DNA of 36,724 nt from Bacillota bacterium (lineage in GTDB: Bacteria > Bacillota > Clostridia > Acetivibrionales > Acetivibrionaceae): assembly GCA_023421115.1 (NCBI GenBank), contig JAEZUI010000063.1, forward strand, positions 1-36,724, given 5' to 3'. A program made the position numbers and the translations under genes. The notes beneath the pieces were generated by a model. The model had not been told where the DNA came from, searched no databases, and saw only the letters and a program-made list of their open reading frames with translations. This document shows, one piece after another, positions 18,184-27,810 of this stretch (position 1 is its first letter; each line of letters starts with the position of its first letter).

Positions 18184-19884
18184 ATGAAAAAATCAATTGT
18201 TTTTTCTATTTTATTGGTAATGCTTGTTACATTATTACCAACGCCAGTTACACAAATTTCTGCCGAGACTTCTGATATTGGAGACCCTAATGATGACTGG
18301 CTTCATGTTGAAGGTAGCAATATTGTTGATAAGTACGGCAACAAAGTGTGGTTGACCGGGGCTAACTGGTTTGGCTTTAATTGTAGAGAAATGATGCTTT
18401 TAGATTCTTATCACAGCGATATCGTAGCCGATATAAAAATCGTTGCCGATAAGGGTATAAATGTAGTCAGAATGCCAATTGCCACCGATCTTTTATATGA
18501 TTGGAGCAAAGGTAAATATCCAATGTCAACAGATACATATTTTAACAACCCTGCTGTACAAGGAATGAACAGCTTTGAATTGTTTAATTTCATGTTGGAT
18601 AATTTTAGAAAAGTAGGAATTAAAGTTATTCTTGATGTACATAGTGCTGAAACGGATAATATGGGACATACACATCCTCTTTGGTATAAAGGCTCCATAA
18701 CTGAAGAGGTTTTCAAATCTGCCTGGGTTTGGGTAGCTAACCAATATAAAAACGACGATATAATAATTGGTTTTGATCTTAAAAACGAGCCTCATACTAA
18801 TCCCGGTACTCTTAAAATTAAAAACGAAAGTGCTATTTGGGATGACTCTGATCATAAAAACAATTGGAAAAGAGTAGCTCAAGAAACTGCACTCGAAATA
18901 TTGAAAGTACATCCTAATATTTTAATATTTGTTGAAGGAGTTGAAATGTATCCTAAAGACGGCAAATGGGATGACGAATCCTTCGATACAAGCCCTTGGA
19001 CCGGAACTGACGATTACTACGGAAATTGGTGGGGCGGTAATTTGAGAGGCGTAAAAGATCACCCTATCAATTTGGGAAAATATCAAAGTCAGCTTGTTTA
19101 CTCACCTCATGATTATGGTCCGTTAGTTTATGAACAATCATGGTTCTCTGGTGATTTTGTCACTGCAAACGATGCGGCTGCACAAAAAATTCTATATGAA
19201 CAATGTTGGAGAGATAACTGGGCGTTTATTATGGAAGATGGAATATCTCCCCTGCTTATGGGCGAATGGGGCGGATTAACTGAAGGTAATGACAAACTAC
19301 TTGATCTTAACCTTAAATATCTAAGATGTATGAGAAATTATATTTTAGAAAACAAATACAAACTCCACCACACTCTATGGTGTATAAATATTGACTCAGC
19401 CGATACGGGCGGTTTGTTCACTCGTGATGAAGGTACTCCTTTTGAAGGCGGAAGAGATTTAAAATGGAACGATAACAAATATGATAATTATCTATTGCCT
19501 GTTTTATGGAAAAATGAAGACGGTAAGTTCCAAGGTTTAGACCACAAAATACCGCTAGGTAAAAACGGAGTAACATTACCTACCGGTTCATCACCTGTGA
19601 CACCTACAAAATCACCTGTAACAGGAACCCCTACTCCAACCCCTGTAGTAACTCCGACTCCAACCGGCGCAGTTATTATAAAAGGTGATGTAGATGGTAA
19701 TGGTTCCGTTAACGCAATTGACTTTGCTATATTCAGAAATTATCTTCTTGGAAATATTAAAGAATTACCTGCAGAAGATGATGTTGCAGCTGGAGATTTA
19801 AATGGGGACGGAGAAGTAAATGCAATTGACTTTGCTACCTTGCGTATGTACCTTTTAGGTATGATAAGTAAATTTAGTGCATAG
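18184..19884 (+). CDS. Cellulosomal GH5 endoglucanase with C-terminal dockerin
   Basis: This 566-residue secreted enzyme has a signal peptide (1-27), a GH5 TIM-barrel domain (about 35-460), a Pro/Thr linker with TPTPTP runs (about 463-495) and a dockerin (501-563). The catalytic pair is Glu202 in DLKNEPH (acid/base) and Glu361 in LMGEWGG (nucleophile). It should cleave beta-1,4-glucan internally; mannan or mixed-linkage activity cannot be excluded. The dockerin loops are DVDGNG and DLNGDG, each followed by N-A-I-D. AGGAGGAA eight bases before the ATG fixes the start. A terminator follows at 19944. With the GH10-CE3 gene it forms a plus-strand pair of plant-wall enzymes, but the terminator suggests separate transcripts. 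Confidence 0.95.
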   Translation: MKKSIVFSILLVMLVTLLPTPVTQISAETSDIGDPNDDWLHVEGSNIVDKYGNKVWLTGANWFGFNCREMMLLDSYHSDIVADIKIVADKGINVVRMPIATDLLYDWSKGKYPMSTDTYFNNPAVQGMNSFELFNFMLDNFRKVGIKVILDVHSAETDNMGHTHPLWYKGSITEEVFKSAWVWVANQYKNDDIIIGFDLKNEPHTNPGTLKIKNESAIWDDSDHKNNWKRVAQETALEILKVHPNILIFVEGVEMYPKDGKWDDESFDTSPWTGTDDYYGNWWGGNLRGVKDHPINLGKYQSQLVYSPHDYGPLVYEQSWFSGDFVTANDAAAQKILYEQCWRDNWAFIMEDGISPLLMGEWGGLTEGNDKLLDLNLKYLRCMRNYILENKYKLHHTLWCINIDSADTGGLFTRDEGTPFEGGRDLKWNDNKYDNYLLPVLWKNEDGKFQGLDHKIPLGKNGVTLPTGSSPVTPTKSPVTGTPTPTPVVTPTPTGAVIIKGDVDGNGSVNAIDFAIFRNYLLGNIKELPAEDDVAAGDLNGDGEVNAIDFATLRMYLLGMISKFSA

Positions 19885-19943
19885 TAACTTTCAAGAACCA
19901 ACAAACTAAAGTTAAGCTTATAAATATTCAATTATGAGACATC

Positions 19944-19970
19944 AAGAGCCATCCTTTTTCGATGGCTCTT
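19944..19970 (+). terminator. Rho-independent terminator of the GH5 gene
   Basis: AAGAGCCATC (19944-19953) and GATGGCTCTT (19961-19970) form a perfect 10-bp stem around CTTTTTC, followed by ATTATAA. It lies about 60 bp after the stop codon. Confidence 0.8.
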
Positions 19971-20123
19971 ATTATAACCATAGTAAGATAATAGATATTT
20001 ATTATCTTACTTAGAAATATAATTCAAAATTCTTGCCAAAAATAGTCTTTTAATCGTAATATTATAATATAAGCACATTCCATATAATTATGTGCATTAA
20101 AATTTTTAATAGGAGGGTTAGAT

Positions 20124-22043
20124 ATGAAGGTATTAAAAAATCTTAAATCGTGTACCGCTATTGTGTTATCTGCTGTGATGGTTTTGGGATTAACACTTAC
20201 AACAGGTTTATTTCCAGCCAAAGAAGTCAATGCAGCAATGGTTTCCGGCGACAAATTTGTAGGAAACATTATTGCTGGCAATGTACCATCCAATTACGAA
20301 ACTTATTGGAACCAGGTAACACCTGAGAATTCAACAAAATGGGGCAGTGTTGAGTCAAGTAGGGGCAGAATGAACTGGAATCAGTCAGATATGGCTTATA
20401 ATTATGCCAAAACTAATGGTATGCCCTTTAAATTCCACACTTTAGTATGGGGTAACCAGGAACCAAACTGGGTAAGCAGTCTTTCAGCCTCGGAGCAAAA
20501 GGCAGAATTAATAGAGTGGTTTGAAGCTGCTGCAGAAAAATATCCCGATTCTGAATTCATCGATGTTGTTAACGAACCTTTGCATGCACCGCCATCTTAT
20601 AGAAATGCAATAGGTGGAAATGGTTCAACAGGATGGGATTGGGTAGTATGGTCCTTTGAACAGGCAAGAAAGTATTTTCCAAATTCCAAATTACATATAA
20701 ATGATTATGGTATAATAGGCGATCCAAATGCAACAGCTAATTATCTTAAAATTATAAATATTCTTAAGGACAAGGGTTTAATAGACGGAATAGGAATTCA
20801 GTGCCACCATTTCAACATGGATAATGTTTCTACAAGTACAATGAAGAATGTTTTAAACTCCTTATCTGCAACTGGTCTCCCTATATATGTGTCCGAGCTC
20901 GATATAACCGGTGATGACAATACTCAATTGGCAAGATACAAGGAAAAATTCCCTATACTTTGGGAAAACCCTAACGTAAAAGGTATTACTTTGTGGGGAT
21001 GGATTCAAGGACAAACTTGGGTTGACAATACACACCTAATGACTTCATCCGGTGTTGAACGTCCTGCTTTAACATGGTTAAAATCCTACCTAAGCAGTAC
21101 AAATGTCCAACCTTCACCTACTATTCCAATACCTAATGCGACCGCAGCAGGCATCAAAATATTGCTTGGTGATGTAGATGAAAATGGTGTTGTCAATTCT
21201 TTAGACTTTGCAAAATACAGGATGTATTTACTTGGAACAGTTAGTTCTCTTCCTGCTGCGGCAGACATAGATGATAATGGTTCTAAGAGTTCGATTGACT
21301 TTGCTATGTTAAGACAGCATCTCTTAGGAATGATTGAATTAGGTACTAGAACAATTTATGGGTCTCCTCCTCCATATAACACACCATCACCTCAAACTTT
21401 TACACCAACCCCAACTCAAACACCAACTCAACGTCCAACTCCAAAAGCCACAATTAAAGTAATGCCTTTAGGTGATTCAATAACCGATGGTATTTTTGTT
21501 CCAGGTGCATACAGAAACAAACTTTGGAAAAATATAACCAGTAATGGGTTAACTGTAGATTTTGTTGGTTCTATGACAAATGGTTCTTCAGAACTCGGAG
21601 ATAAGAATCACGAAGGTCACTCCGGCTGGAGAATTGATGAGATTAGTAATAAAATCAATTCCTGGATGGATACCTACAAGCCTGATATCGTCCTTTTGCA
21701 TATTGGTACAAATGATATTTCTCAAAAATACGATTTAAATAATGCACCTAACAGATTAAGTGACTTAATTGACAAAATCTGTGCCAAATTGCCTACTGGT
21801 GGAAAGCTTTATGTGGCTACTATTATCCCTATAAGCTATGCAGATCCAAGATCTTATAATTCTCAACTTTCGGGGATTGTGCAGAATAAGTCTAGTCAAG
21901 GAAAACCTGTATATTTAGTAGACATGTATAGTGCACTTACCCTTAGCGATCTTGCTACGGATGGAGTTCACCCAAATGCTAACGGCTACAATAAAATGGG
22001 AGATGTTTGGTTTAATGCTATAAAAGGTGATTTATCCAAATAA
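20124..22043 (+). CDS. Bifunctional GH10 xylanase - dockerin - CE3/SGNH acetylxylan esterase
   Basis: The 639-residue secreted enzyme has a signal peptide (1-37, VNA-A), a compact GH10 domain (about 42-325), an internal dockerin (about 348-405), a Pro/Thr linker (about 413-441) and a C-terminal SGNH esterase (about 443-637). GH10 catalytic residues are Glu151 in VVNEPLH and Glu259 in VSELDIT. The esterase shows GDSITDG (nucleophile Ser452), GTND (528-531) and DGVHPN (Asp613, His616), the pattern of carbohydrate esterase family 3. The enzyme should cut xylan chains and remove acetyl groups that block cutting. The dockerin loops are DVDENG and DIDDNG; the second repeat has K-S in place of the usual hydrophobic-N, a weaker calcium loop. 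AGGAGGG at 20111-20117 sets the start. Confidence 0.94.
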   Translation: MKVLKNLKSCTAIVLSAVMVLGLTLTTGLFPAKEVNAAMVSGDKFVGNIIAGNVPSNYETYWNQVTPENSTKWGSVESSRGRMNWNQSDMAYNYAKTNGMPFKFHTLVWGNQEPNWVSSLSASEQKAELIEWFEAAAEKYPDSEFIDVVNEPLHAPPSYRNAIGGNGSTGWDWVVWSFEQARKYFPNSKLHINDYGIIGDPNATANYLKIINILKDKGLIDGIGIQCHHFNMDNVSTSTMKNVLNSLSATGLPIYVSELDITGDDNTQLARYKEKFPILWENPNVKGITLWGWIQGQTWVDNTHLMTSSGVERPALTWLKSYLSSTNVQPSPTIPIPNATAAGIKILLGDVDENGVVNSLDFAKYRMYLLGTVSSLPAAADIDDNGSKSSIDFAMLRQHLLGMIELGTRTIYGSPPPYNTPSPQTFTPTPTQTPTQRPTPKATIKVMPLGDSITDGIFVPGAYRNKLWKNITSNGLTVDFVGSMTNGSSELGDKNHEGHSGWRIDEISNKINSWMDTYKPDIVLLHIGTNDISQKYDLNNAPNRLSDLIDKICAKLPTGGKLYVATIIPISYADPRSYNSQLSGIVQNKSSQGKPVYLVDMYSALTLSDLATDGVHPNANGYNKMGDVWFNAIKGDLSK

Positions 22044-22070
22044 TCTATTCTCCTTTTAAACATCAAGCAA

Positions 22071-22134
22071 AAGGTATTGTACAATAAAATTTTTATCGTA
22101 GTTATTGTGCAATACCTTATTTATACCCTTTTTT
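22071..22134 (+). terminator. Terminator of the GH10-CE3 gene
   Basis: AAGGTATTGTACAATA (22071-22086) pairs with TATTGTGCAATACCTT (22103-22118), 15 of 16 positions, followed by a T-rich tract ending CCCTTTTTTAC. It lies about 28 bp after the stop. Confidence 0.75.
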
Positions 22135-22438
22135 ACGTCTATTTTCCTGACACTTGTTTTTTCTATCCTCTATCTAAATAAGTCACACAAAATGTAGTTA
22201 AAGAAATTCTAAATATGCCGATAAAAATTATAAGATATCTAGAGTTATGCCAATGCCTCTATGATATACAATTCAAAGCGTCATATTACAATGTATATGA
22301 GTTTTGAAATAAGCAAAATCAAATAAATAACTGACCAACTGGAGTTTCAAAAAACTTGATTTGATGGGTTTTGTATCAAAATATTGAGTATGTATTTTTT
22401 GAAACTTCCTAACTAATGACCGTAATGGGGGAAACCTA
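22135..22438. other. Intergenic region upstream of the first giant kinase
   Basis: This gap contains palindromic element D (about 22316-22409), ending only 30 bp before the kinase ATG. No convincing promoter was found. GGGGG at 22427-22431 is the ribosome binding site. Confidence 0.5.
22316..22409 (+). repeat. Intergenic palindromic element, copy D
   Basis: Arm 2 GGAGTTTCAAAAAA (22341-22354) pairs with arm 3 TTTTTTGAAACTTCC (22395-22409) apart from one bulged base. The core between them is TTGATTTGATGGGTTTTG. Arm 1 is degenerate, but the AATAACTGACCAAC segment aligns with AATAACTGGTCAAT of copy C. The transcript leader of the first kinase could fold here. Confidence 0.7.
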
Positions 22439-25400
22439 ATGATCCACTTTGCAGGTTATAAAATCATAGAAGAAATCTCTACAGATAGTAATTCGATAAT
22501 TTTACGGGGAACCCGTAATTTAGATAATTGTCCTGTCATAATTAAGTTATTAAATAAAGAATATCCCTCCACAAAAGAACTATCCGATTTCATACGGGAA
22601 TATGAAATTATGGACAGGATAATTGGTGATGGTATAATAAAAGCTTATTCCACGGAAAAATATAACAACAGTATTGCAATAATTTTAGAGGATATAGGTG
22701 GAGAATCGGTTGACAAGATATTGCACTCCATTAAATTAGATATTATGGAGAAATTGTCACTGGCAATAAAAATGACCGAAAGCCTAATTCAACTCCATAA
22801 TCAAAATATTATTCATAAAGATGTAAATCCAAGCAACTTTATTTGGAATTATATTACAAATCAGGTAAAAATAATTGATTTCGGCATTTCAGCCGAATTA
22901 ATCCGAGAAGCATCTCAATGCATTAATTTGAACATTTTAGAAGGTTCATTAAATTATTTATCCCCTGAGCAGACCGGTAGAATAAACAGGCCTATCGATT
23001 ACAGAACTGATCTATATTCTCTAGGTGTGACCTTTTATGAGCTGTTCGCCGAGCAACTACCTTTTAATTGTAATGATGAATTAGAACTGGTATATTCTCA
23101 TATAGCTAAAACTCCAATTCCTCCAAAAGATATAAACATTGAAATCCCTGCCGTTATCTCAGATATAATTATGAAACTGATGTCTAAAACAGCAGAAGAT
23201 AGATACCAATCTGCATTAGGCTTAAATAAGGATTTAGAGCACTGTTTAAAATTGCTTGAAGAAAAAAAGGAAGTTAACAGCTTAATACTAGGCAAGGAAG
23301 ATATTCTCGACAGATTTGAGATTCCCCATAAATTATATGGACGTGAAGAAGAAATAAAAACATTGATTAGTGGCTTTGAAAAAGCAGCTAATGGCCATTG
23401 CGAGTTTTTGTTGGTAAGCGGTTATTCTGGAATTGGAAAATCCTCACTGATTCATGAAATTCGCAAACCTATAACTGGCAAAAAAGGTTATTTTATATCC
23501 GGTAAATATAATCAATTCGAAAGAGATGTCCCCTATTACGGGATAACTCAAGCCTTTAAAGAATTAATAAGACATTTGCTAGCACAGCCACAAGCTATTT
23601 TGGATAATTGGAAATCTCGTCTCCTAGATGCCATGGGATATAACGGACAGGTTATCCTAGATGTAATACCTGAGTTGGAACAGATTATAGGACCTCAGCC
23701 CCAGGTAACCGAGCTCAACCCCTTAGAAGCTCAAAACCGTTTTAAGATGATTTTCCGCGAATTTATCAATGTTTTTGCCAAGCAGCAGCACCCATTGGTA
23801 ATCTTTCTTGATGATCTTCAATGGAGTGATACTTCTACCCTAGACCTACTCAAATATATATTGGAAACTGGTAAAACTCATCATATACTTTTTATAGGAG
23901 CATACAGAGACAATGAAGTAAACGCTGGGCATCCCCTTTACAAACTACTAGGAGAGCTAAAAAACGCTCAACAAAGTTCAACTCTCCCCTTTAGTCAAAT
24001 GTTGTTGAAACCATTGGAATTCTCAGCTATAAATCAATTGATAGCTGACACATTTCATAGACCTTTCAATGAAACTACAGCTTTGACAAACATAATATTT
24101 CAAAAGACCAAAGGGAATCCGTTTTTTGTCAGTCGGGTTTTAAATTCCTTGTACCTTCAAGGCATCTTCACATTTTTGTCGGAAAAAGGCTATTGGGAAT
24201 ATGATCTCAAAAAAGTAGACGCTGTCGAAATAAGCGATAATGTGGTAGACTTGCTTGTGAAAAATCTTGAATCTTTGCCAGTGCCAACAATGGATATTCT
24301 AAAGCTAGTTGCCTGTATTGGATCTCAATTTGATTTGGTTACCGTATCACAAATAAGCAAAAAATCTGTCTGGGAACTTGGTAAGGATTTATGGGTAGCT
24401 ATTGAAGAGGAAATTGTATTGCCTCTAAACAATAATTACCGATTTATTAACACCCTAGAAAAAGAGAAAAATCCCACCGATCTAGAAATAAGTTTTTGTT
24501 TTGCTCACGACCGCCTCCGACAGGCAGTGTATTACCTAATCCCAGAACGGGAAAAATGTGAAATTCATTTAAGCATTGGTAATGAGTATTTAAAGTCTTT
24601 TAGGGAAACCAAACAGACAGATGCGATTTTTGACCTGGTTAATCATTTAAATATTGGCAGAAACTTAGTTAATCAGGAGGATGAAAGAATTGAGCTTGCA
24701 GATTTAAATATTATGGCCGGAAACAAAGCAAAAAAGTCCACTGCTTTTGCGGTTGCGTTAAACTATTTTGAAACTGCCAAATCACTTTTATCCGATGAAG
24801 AATGGAAATTAATGCCTGAAAAATATTTTAACTTATTGTTGGAACAGACAACCGTTGCTTTTTTGTCCGGTGACTTATTAAAAGCCGACGCTATTTGTGA
24901 GCATTTATCAAAAATGGCAAGTAGCAACCTTGAAAAAGCCTCTGTTTCCAACATCAAAATATTAATACTAATTTTTCAGGGCAAACTATCGGAAACAATA
25001 TACGAAATAAGAAAGTCACTGCAGCTGATTAATATTTCTTTTCCTGAAAGCGCTGAGGAGATTAGCCGGAATATACAGGATGGAGTTCTTAGAATGCAGC
25101 AGCATTTAGCCTCTATGACAGTTGAAGATCTTACCAATCTACCTGAAATGAAAGATCCTGAAAAACTTATGGCAGTTCAAATGCTCCAAATGGCTCCAAT
25201 TGCACTCCAAGCGAATCCACTGCTTTTTAACCTGTCAACGCTGATTACGTTTGAATTAACCTTGACCTATGGAACATCACCTTTATCGTGTAGATGTTTT
25301 AGTGATTTCGGTCACACTATAGGAAAAGTTCTCGCTGATTATAAAACCGGTTATAAACTAGGTCAGGCTGCTTTTGCTTTAATAAACAAATTCAAAGCAG

Positions 25401-27655
25401 AATCCCAAAAACCTTCAGTTTATTATATCTTCCCTTATATTTCCTACTGGAGAGTTCATTATAAGGAAAGTATAGACTATTATGATCTTTCCTATAGTAT
25501 AGGTCTAAAAATCGGAGATATTATGCATGCAACTTATGCTATCTCCCATAAAATTCACTTATTAATGTGGGTTGGCAGGAATCTGAACGAGTGCAAAGCA
25601 GAAACAGAAAATATCATCATTTTTCTCAAGCAGTCTAAAGGTGCGGCTCCTTTAGCTTTAGCTGAAATTATTTACTATGCGATTGAGGAATTCCAAACTA
25701 ACCCTAATGGTGTTCCATTGCAGAACCTTCAACTTGATTATGAATCAAGATATAGTAAAGTAATGAAGAGGATTGACAAAATTCGCAATTCAACTTATTT
25801 AGCCAGATTTTATCTTTATAACGTATATATAAGCATTGTTTTGGATGATATGGCAGCAGCAGAAAAGTGGAATACGTTGGTAGAAGAGATTGGTTTTGTG
25901 GAGATCTATGATTTTGCGATGCCCGATTATTATTTTTTTAAAGCTATGCTCTTTATTTACAAATGGAAATATTCCAAACCTGATGAACGTATAGAAATAA
26001 AAGAATCCCTCAACAATATTAAAAAGAAAATGAAAAGTTGGACGGAAAACTGTCCTGCTAATTTTGCCCATAAATATTACTTGCTATCTGCTCAAATTGC
26101 TATTATGGAGAATGACTCCCTTGATACTATCGTCGAGCTTTTTAAAAAGGCATTGGATTCAATCGGTAACAATGATTTTATTCAATATAGAGCTCTCTGC
26201 AACGAATTGTATGGAAAGTTCTGGCTGGATAAAGGCGATGATAAAATTGGAAAGACATTTATCCGTGAAGCACACTACTTATATGAGCAATGGGGTGCTT
26301 ATCGAAAGGTCAAACTTTTAGAAAAACAATACTCCCCTTATTTTGTTAGTGATAAGGCTTCCCAACAAGTAACTAAAGCTACAAAAGGAACAATTTCAAA
26401 AATAACTCACAGTTCAATTGATATGACTTCTATTTGGAAATCTGCTCAGGCTATCTCTAGTGAAATTAAGATCGAAAAGCTTTTAACGATATTAATCCGT
26501 ATAATGATTGAAAATGCTGGTGCTCAACGGGGTTGTATATTGCTCCGAAATGAAGTTGACGGTCAATTTTATATTGAAGCTATTCAGGACATTAATTCCG
26601 ATAAAATTCAGACTGTACATTCTCTTCCCCTAACAGAAAACGGGGAACTGTGCTTGGAAATTGTACAATTCGTTACTCGAACAAGAGAAACCCTGGTTAT
26701 TCATGACGCTTGTTCTGATGATACTTGGCAAAACAATTCTTATATCATAAATAACCGGATCAAATCTGTACTATGCATGCCAGTTTTTTATCAAAACCGG
26801 CTTAAGGGAGTTGTCTACTTAGAGAACAATCTTTCTGATAATGTATTCACTTCTGAAAGATTAGAGGCTCTAAAAATCTTGTCTTCCCAGGCATCCATTT
26901 CAATTGAAAATGCCAGACTTTATGAAAATATGGAAGAGAAAGTTAGAGAGAGAACACTCCAACTAAATAACGCTAATGAAAAACTTAAAGAGTTATCATT
27001 ACATGATCCATTGACGGGATTGCATAATAGAAGGTATGCTTTCGAGTTCACCTTTGATAAAATAACTCAATTTATTCAAAACAAGGTTATATCACTTAAC
27101 AATAATGAGAAAAGACAGTTATCAGTAGACGGAAATGTTATTGGGGTATTTTTAATTGATATTGATCATTTTAAAGCAGTAAATGATACCTATGGCCATT
27201 CTGTCGGAGATACTGTATTAGTTACAATATCAAAAGTTCTCAAGCAGATGATTCGAGGCGAGGACATCTTAGTTCGTTGGGGTGGCGAGGAGTTCCTGAT
27301 CATTTTATATAACACAAAACCTGAATATTTGGAAAAGTTCGCAAAGAAAGTACTTGATAAGATAGAAAAAACCCCAATAAAAGCATCGGAAAATGAAACA
27401 ATACATAAAACCTGTTCCATGGGATATGCAGAAATGCCTTTAGATTTAACCAATCCTAAACTATTAAACCTTGAACAGATGATAAATATAAGTGATTATG
27501 CATTATATTGCGCCAAAGAGAACGGAAGAAATTGTGCAGCTCACTTTAAGTTAGTAAAAGCAGTTGGTACAGAGGATGAACTAAAGAAATACTTAATAAA
27601 TTTATCAAAATCCACTAAATTGAATGAAGAATTTTTCAAAATTGAATTTCTTTAG
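22439..27655 (+). CDS. Giant Ser/Thr kinase - AAA ATPase - GAF - GGDEF signalling protein, copy 1
   Basis: This 1738-residue protein starts with a Ser/Thr-kinase-like domain (about 5-270): Lys36 in VIIKLL, HKDVNPSNF with Asp128 and Asn133, and DFG at 147-149. The glycine-rich loop is not recognisable. An AAA_16/predictor-type ATPase (about 298-560) has Walker A GYSGIGKSS (328-336) and Walker B LVIFLDD (453-459). A long helical, TPR-like region (about 700-1300), a GAF domain (about 1335-1480), a coiled coil and a GGDEF domain (about 1517-1690) follow. The GGDEF site is intact (RWGGEEF, GGEEF 1615-1619), and RGED (1606-1609) sits at the allosteric inhibitory position, so active, feedback-regulated c-di-GMP synthesis is predicted. 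No membrane helix is seen. Kinase-AAA-GAF giants more commonly end in a histidine kinase. A paralogue lies at 29063. Confidence 0.92.
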   Translation: MIHFAGYKIIEEISTDSNSIILRGTRNLDNCPVIIKLLNKEYPSTKELSDFIREYEIMDRIIGDGIIKAYSTEKYNNSIAIILEDIGGESVDKILHSIKLDIMEKLSLAIKMTESLIQLHNQNIIHKDVNPSNFIWNYITNQVKIIDFGISAELIREASQCINLNILEGSLNYLSPEQTGRINRPIDYRTDLYSLGVTFYELFAEQLPFNCNDELELVYSHIAKTPIPPKDINIEIPAVISDIIMKLMSKTAEDRYQSALGLNKDLEHCLKLLEEKKEVNSLILGKEDILDRFEIPHKLYGREEEIKTLISGFEKAANGHCEFLLVSGYSGIGKSSLIHEIRKPITGKKGYFISGKYNQFERDVPYYGITQAFKELIRHLLAQPQAILDNWKSRLLDAMGYNGQVILDVIPELEQIIGPQPQVTELNPLEAQNRFKMIFREFINVFAKQQHPLVIFLDDLQWSDTSTLDLLKYILETGKTHHILFIGAYRDNEVNAGHPLYKLLGELKNAQQSSTLPFSQMLLKPLEFSAINQLIADTFHRPFNETTALTNIIFQKTKGNPFFVSRVLNSLYLQGIFTFLSEKGYWEYDLKKVDAVEISDNVVDLLVKNLESLPVPTMDILKLVACIGSQFDLVTVSQISKKSVWELGKDLWVAIEEEIVLPLNNNYRFINTLEKEKNPTDLEISFCFAHDRLRQAVYYLIPEREKCEIHLSIGNEYLKSFRETKQTDAIFDLVNHLNIGRNLVNQEDERIELADLNIMAGNKAKKSTAFAVALNYFETAKSLLSDEEWKLMPEKYFNLLLEQTTVAFLSGDLLKADAICEHLSKMASSNLEKASVSNIKILILIFQGKLSETIYEIRKSLQLINISFPESAEEISRNIQDGVLRMQQHLASMTVEDLTNLPEMKDPEKLMAVQMLQMAPIALQANPLLFNLSTLITFELTLTYGTSPLSCRCFSDFGHTIGKVLADYKTGYKLGQAAFALINKFKAESQKPSVYYIFPYISYWRVHYKESIDYYDLSYSIGLKIGDIMHATYAISHKIHLLMWVGRNLNECKAETENIIIFLKQSKGAAPLALAEIIYYAIEEFQTNPNGVPLQNLQLDYESRYSKVMKRIDKIRNSTYLARFYLYNVYISIVLDDMAAAEKWNTLVEEIGFVEIYDFAMPDYYFFKAMLFIYKWKYSKPDERIEIKESLNNIKKKMKSWTENCPANFAHKYYLLSAQIAIMENDSLDTIVELFKKALDSIGNNDFIQYRALCNELYGKFWLDKGDDKIGKTFIREAHYLYEQWGAYRKVKLLEKQYSPYFVSDKASQQVTKATKGTISKITHSSIDMTSIWKSAQAISSEIKIEKLLTILIRIMIENAGAQRGCILLRNEVDGQFYIEAIQDINSDKIQTVHSLPLTENGELCLEIVQFVTRTRETLVIHDACSDDTWQNNSYIINNRIKSVLCMPVFYQNRLKGVVYLENNLSDNVFTSERLEALKILSSQASISIENARLYENMEEKVRERTLQLNNANEKLKELSLHDPLTGLHNRRYAFEFTFDKITQFIQNKVISLNNNEKRQLSVDGNVIGVFLIDIDHFKAVNDTYGHSVGDTVLVTISKVLKQMIRGEDILVRWGGEEFLIILYNTKPEYLEKFAKKVLDKIEKTPIKASENETIHKTCSMGYAEMPLDLTNPKLLNLEQMINISDYALYCAKENGRNCAAHFKLVKAVGTEDELKKYLINLSKSTKLNEEFFKIEFL

Positions 27656-27810
27656 CCTAAATTAAGTTTTGCGACAAAATATGAGCTAGTATTTTCCATC
27701 TATTAAATATATAATGTATTATGGATCTAAAGATAGGCAAATGTAATATTGTATAAAACTCTCAATAGTAATACCAAAATAATTATAAGACAATTAAAGG
27801 AGGATTTAGC

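Noticed and set aside
18121..20123. Riboswitch, such as a c-di-GMP or purine type, upstream of the plant-wall enzyme genes
   Set aside because: No conserved aptamer motif was seen in either leader.
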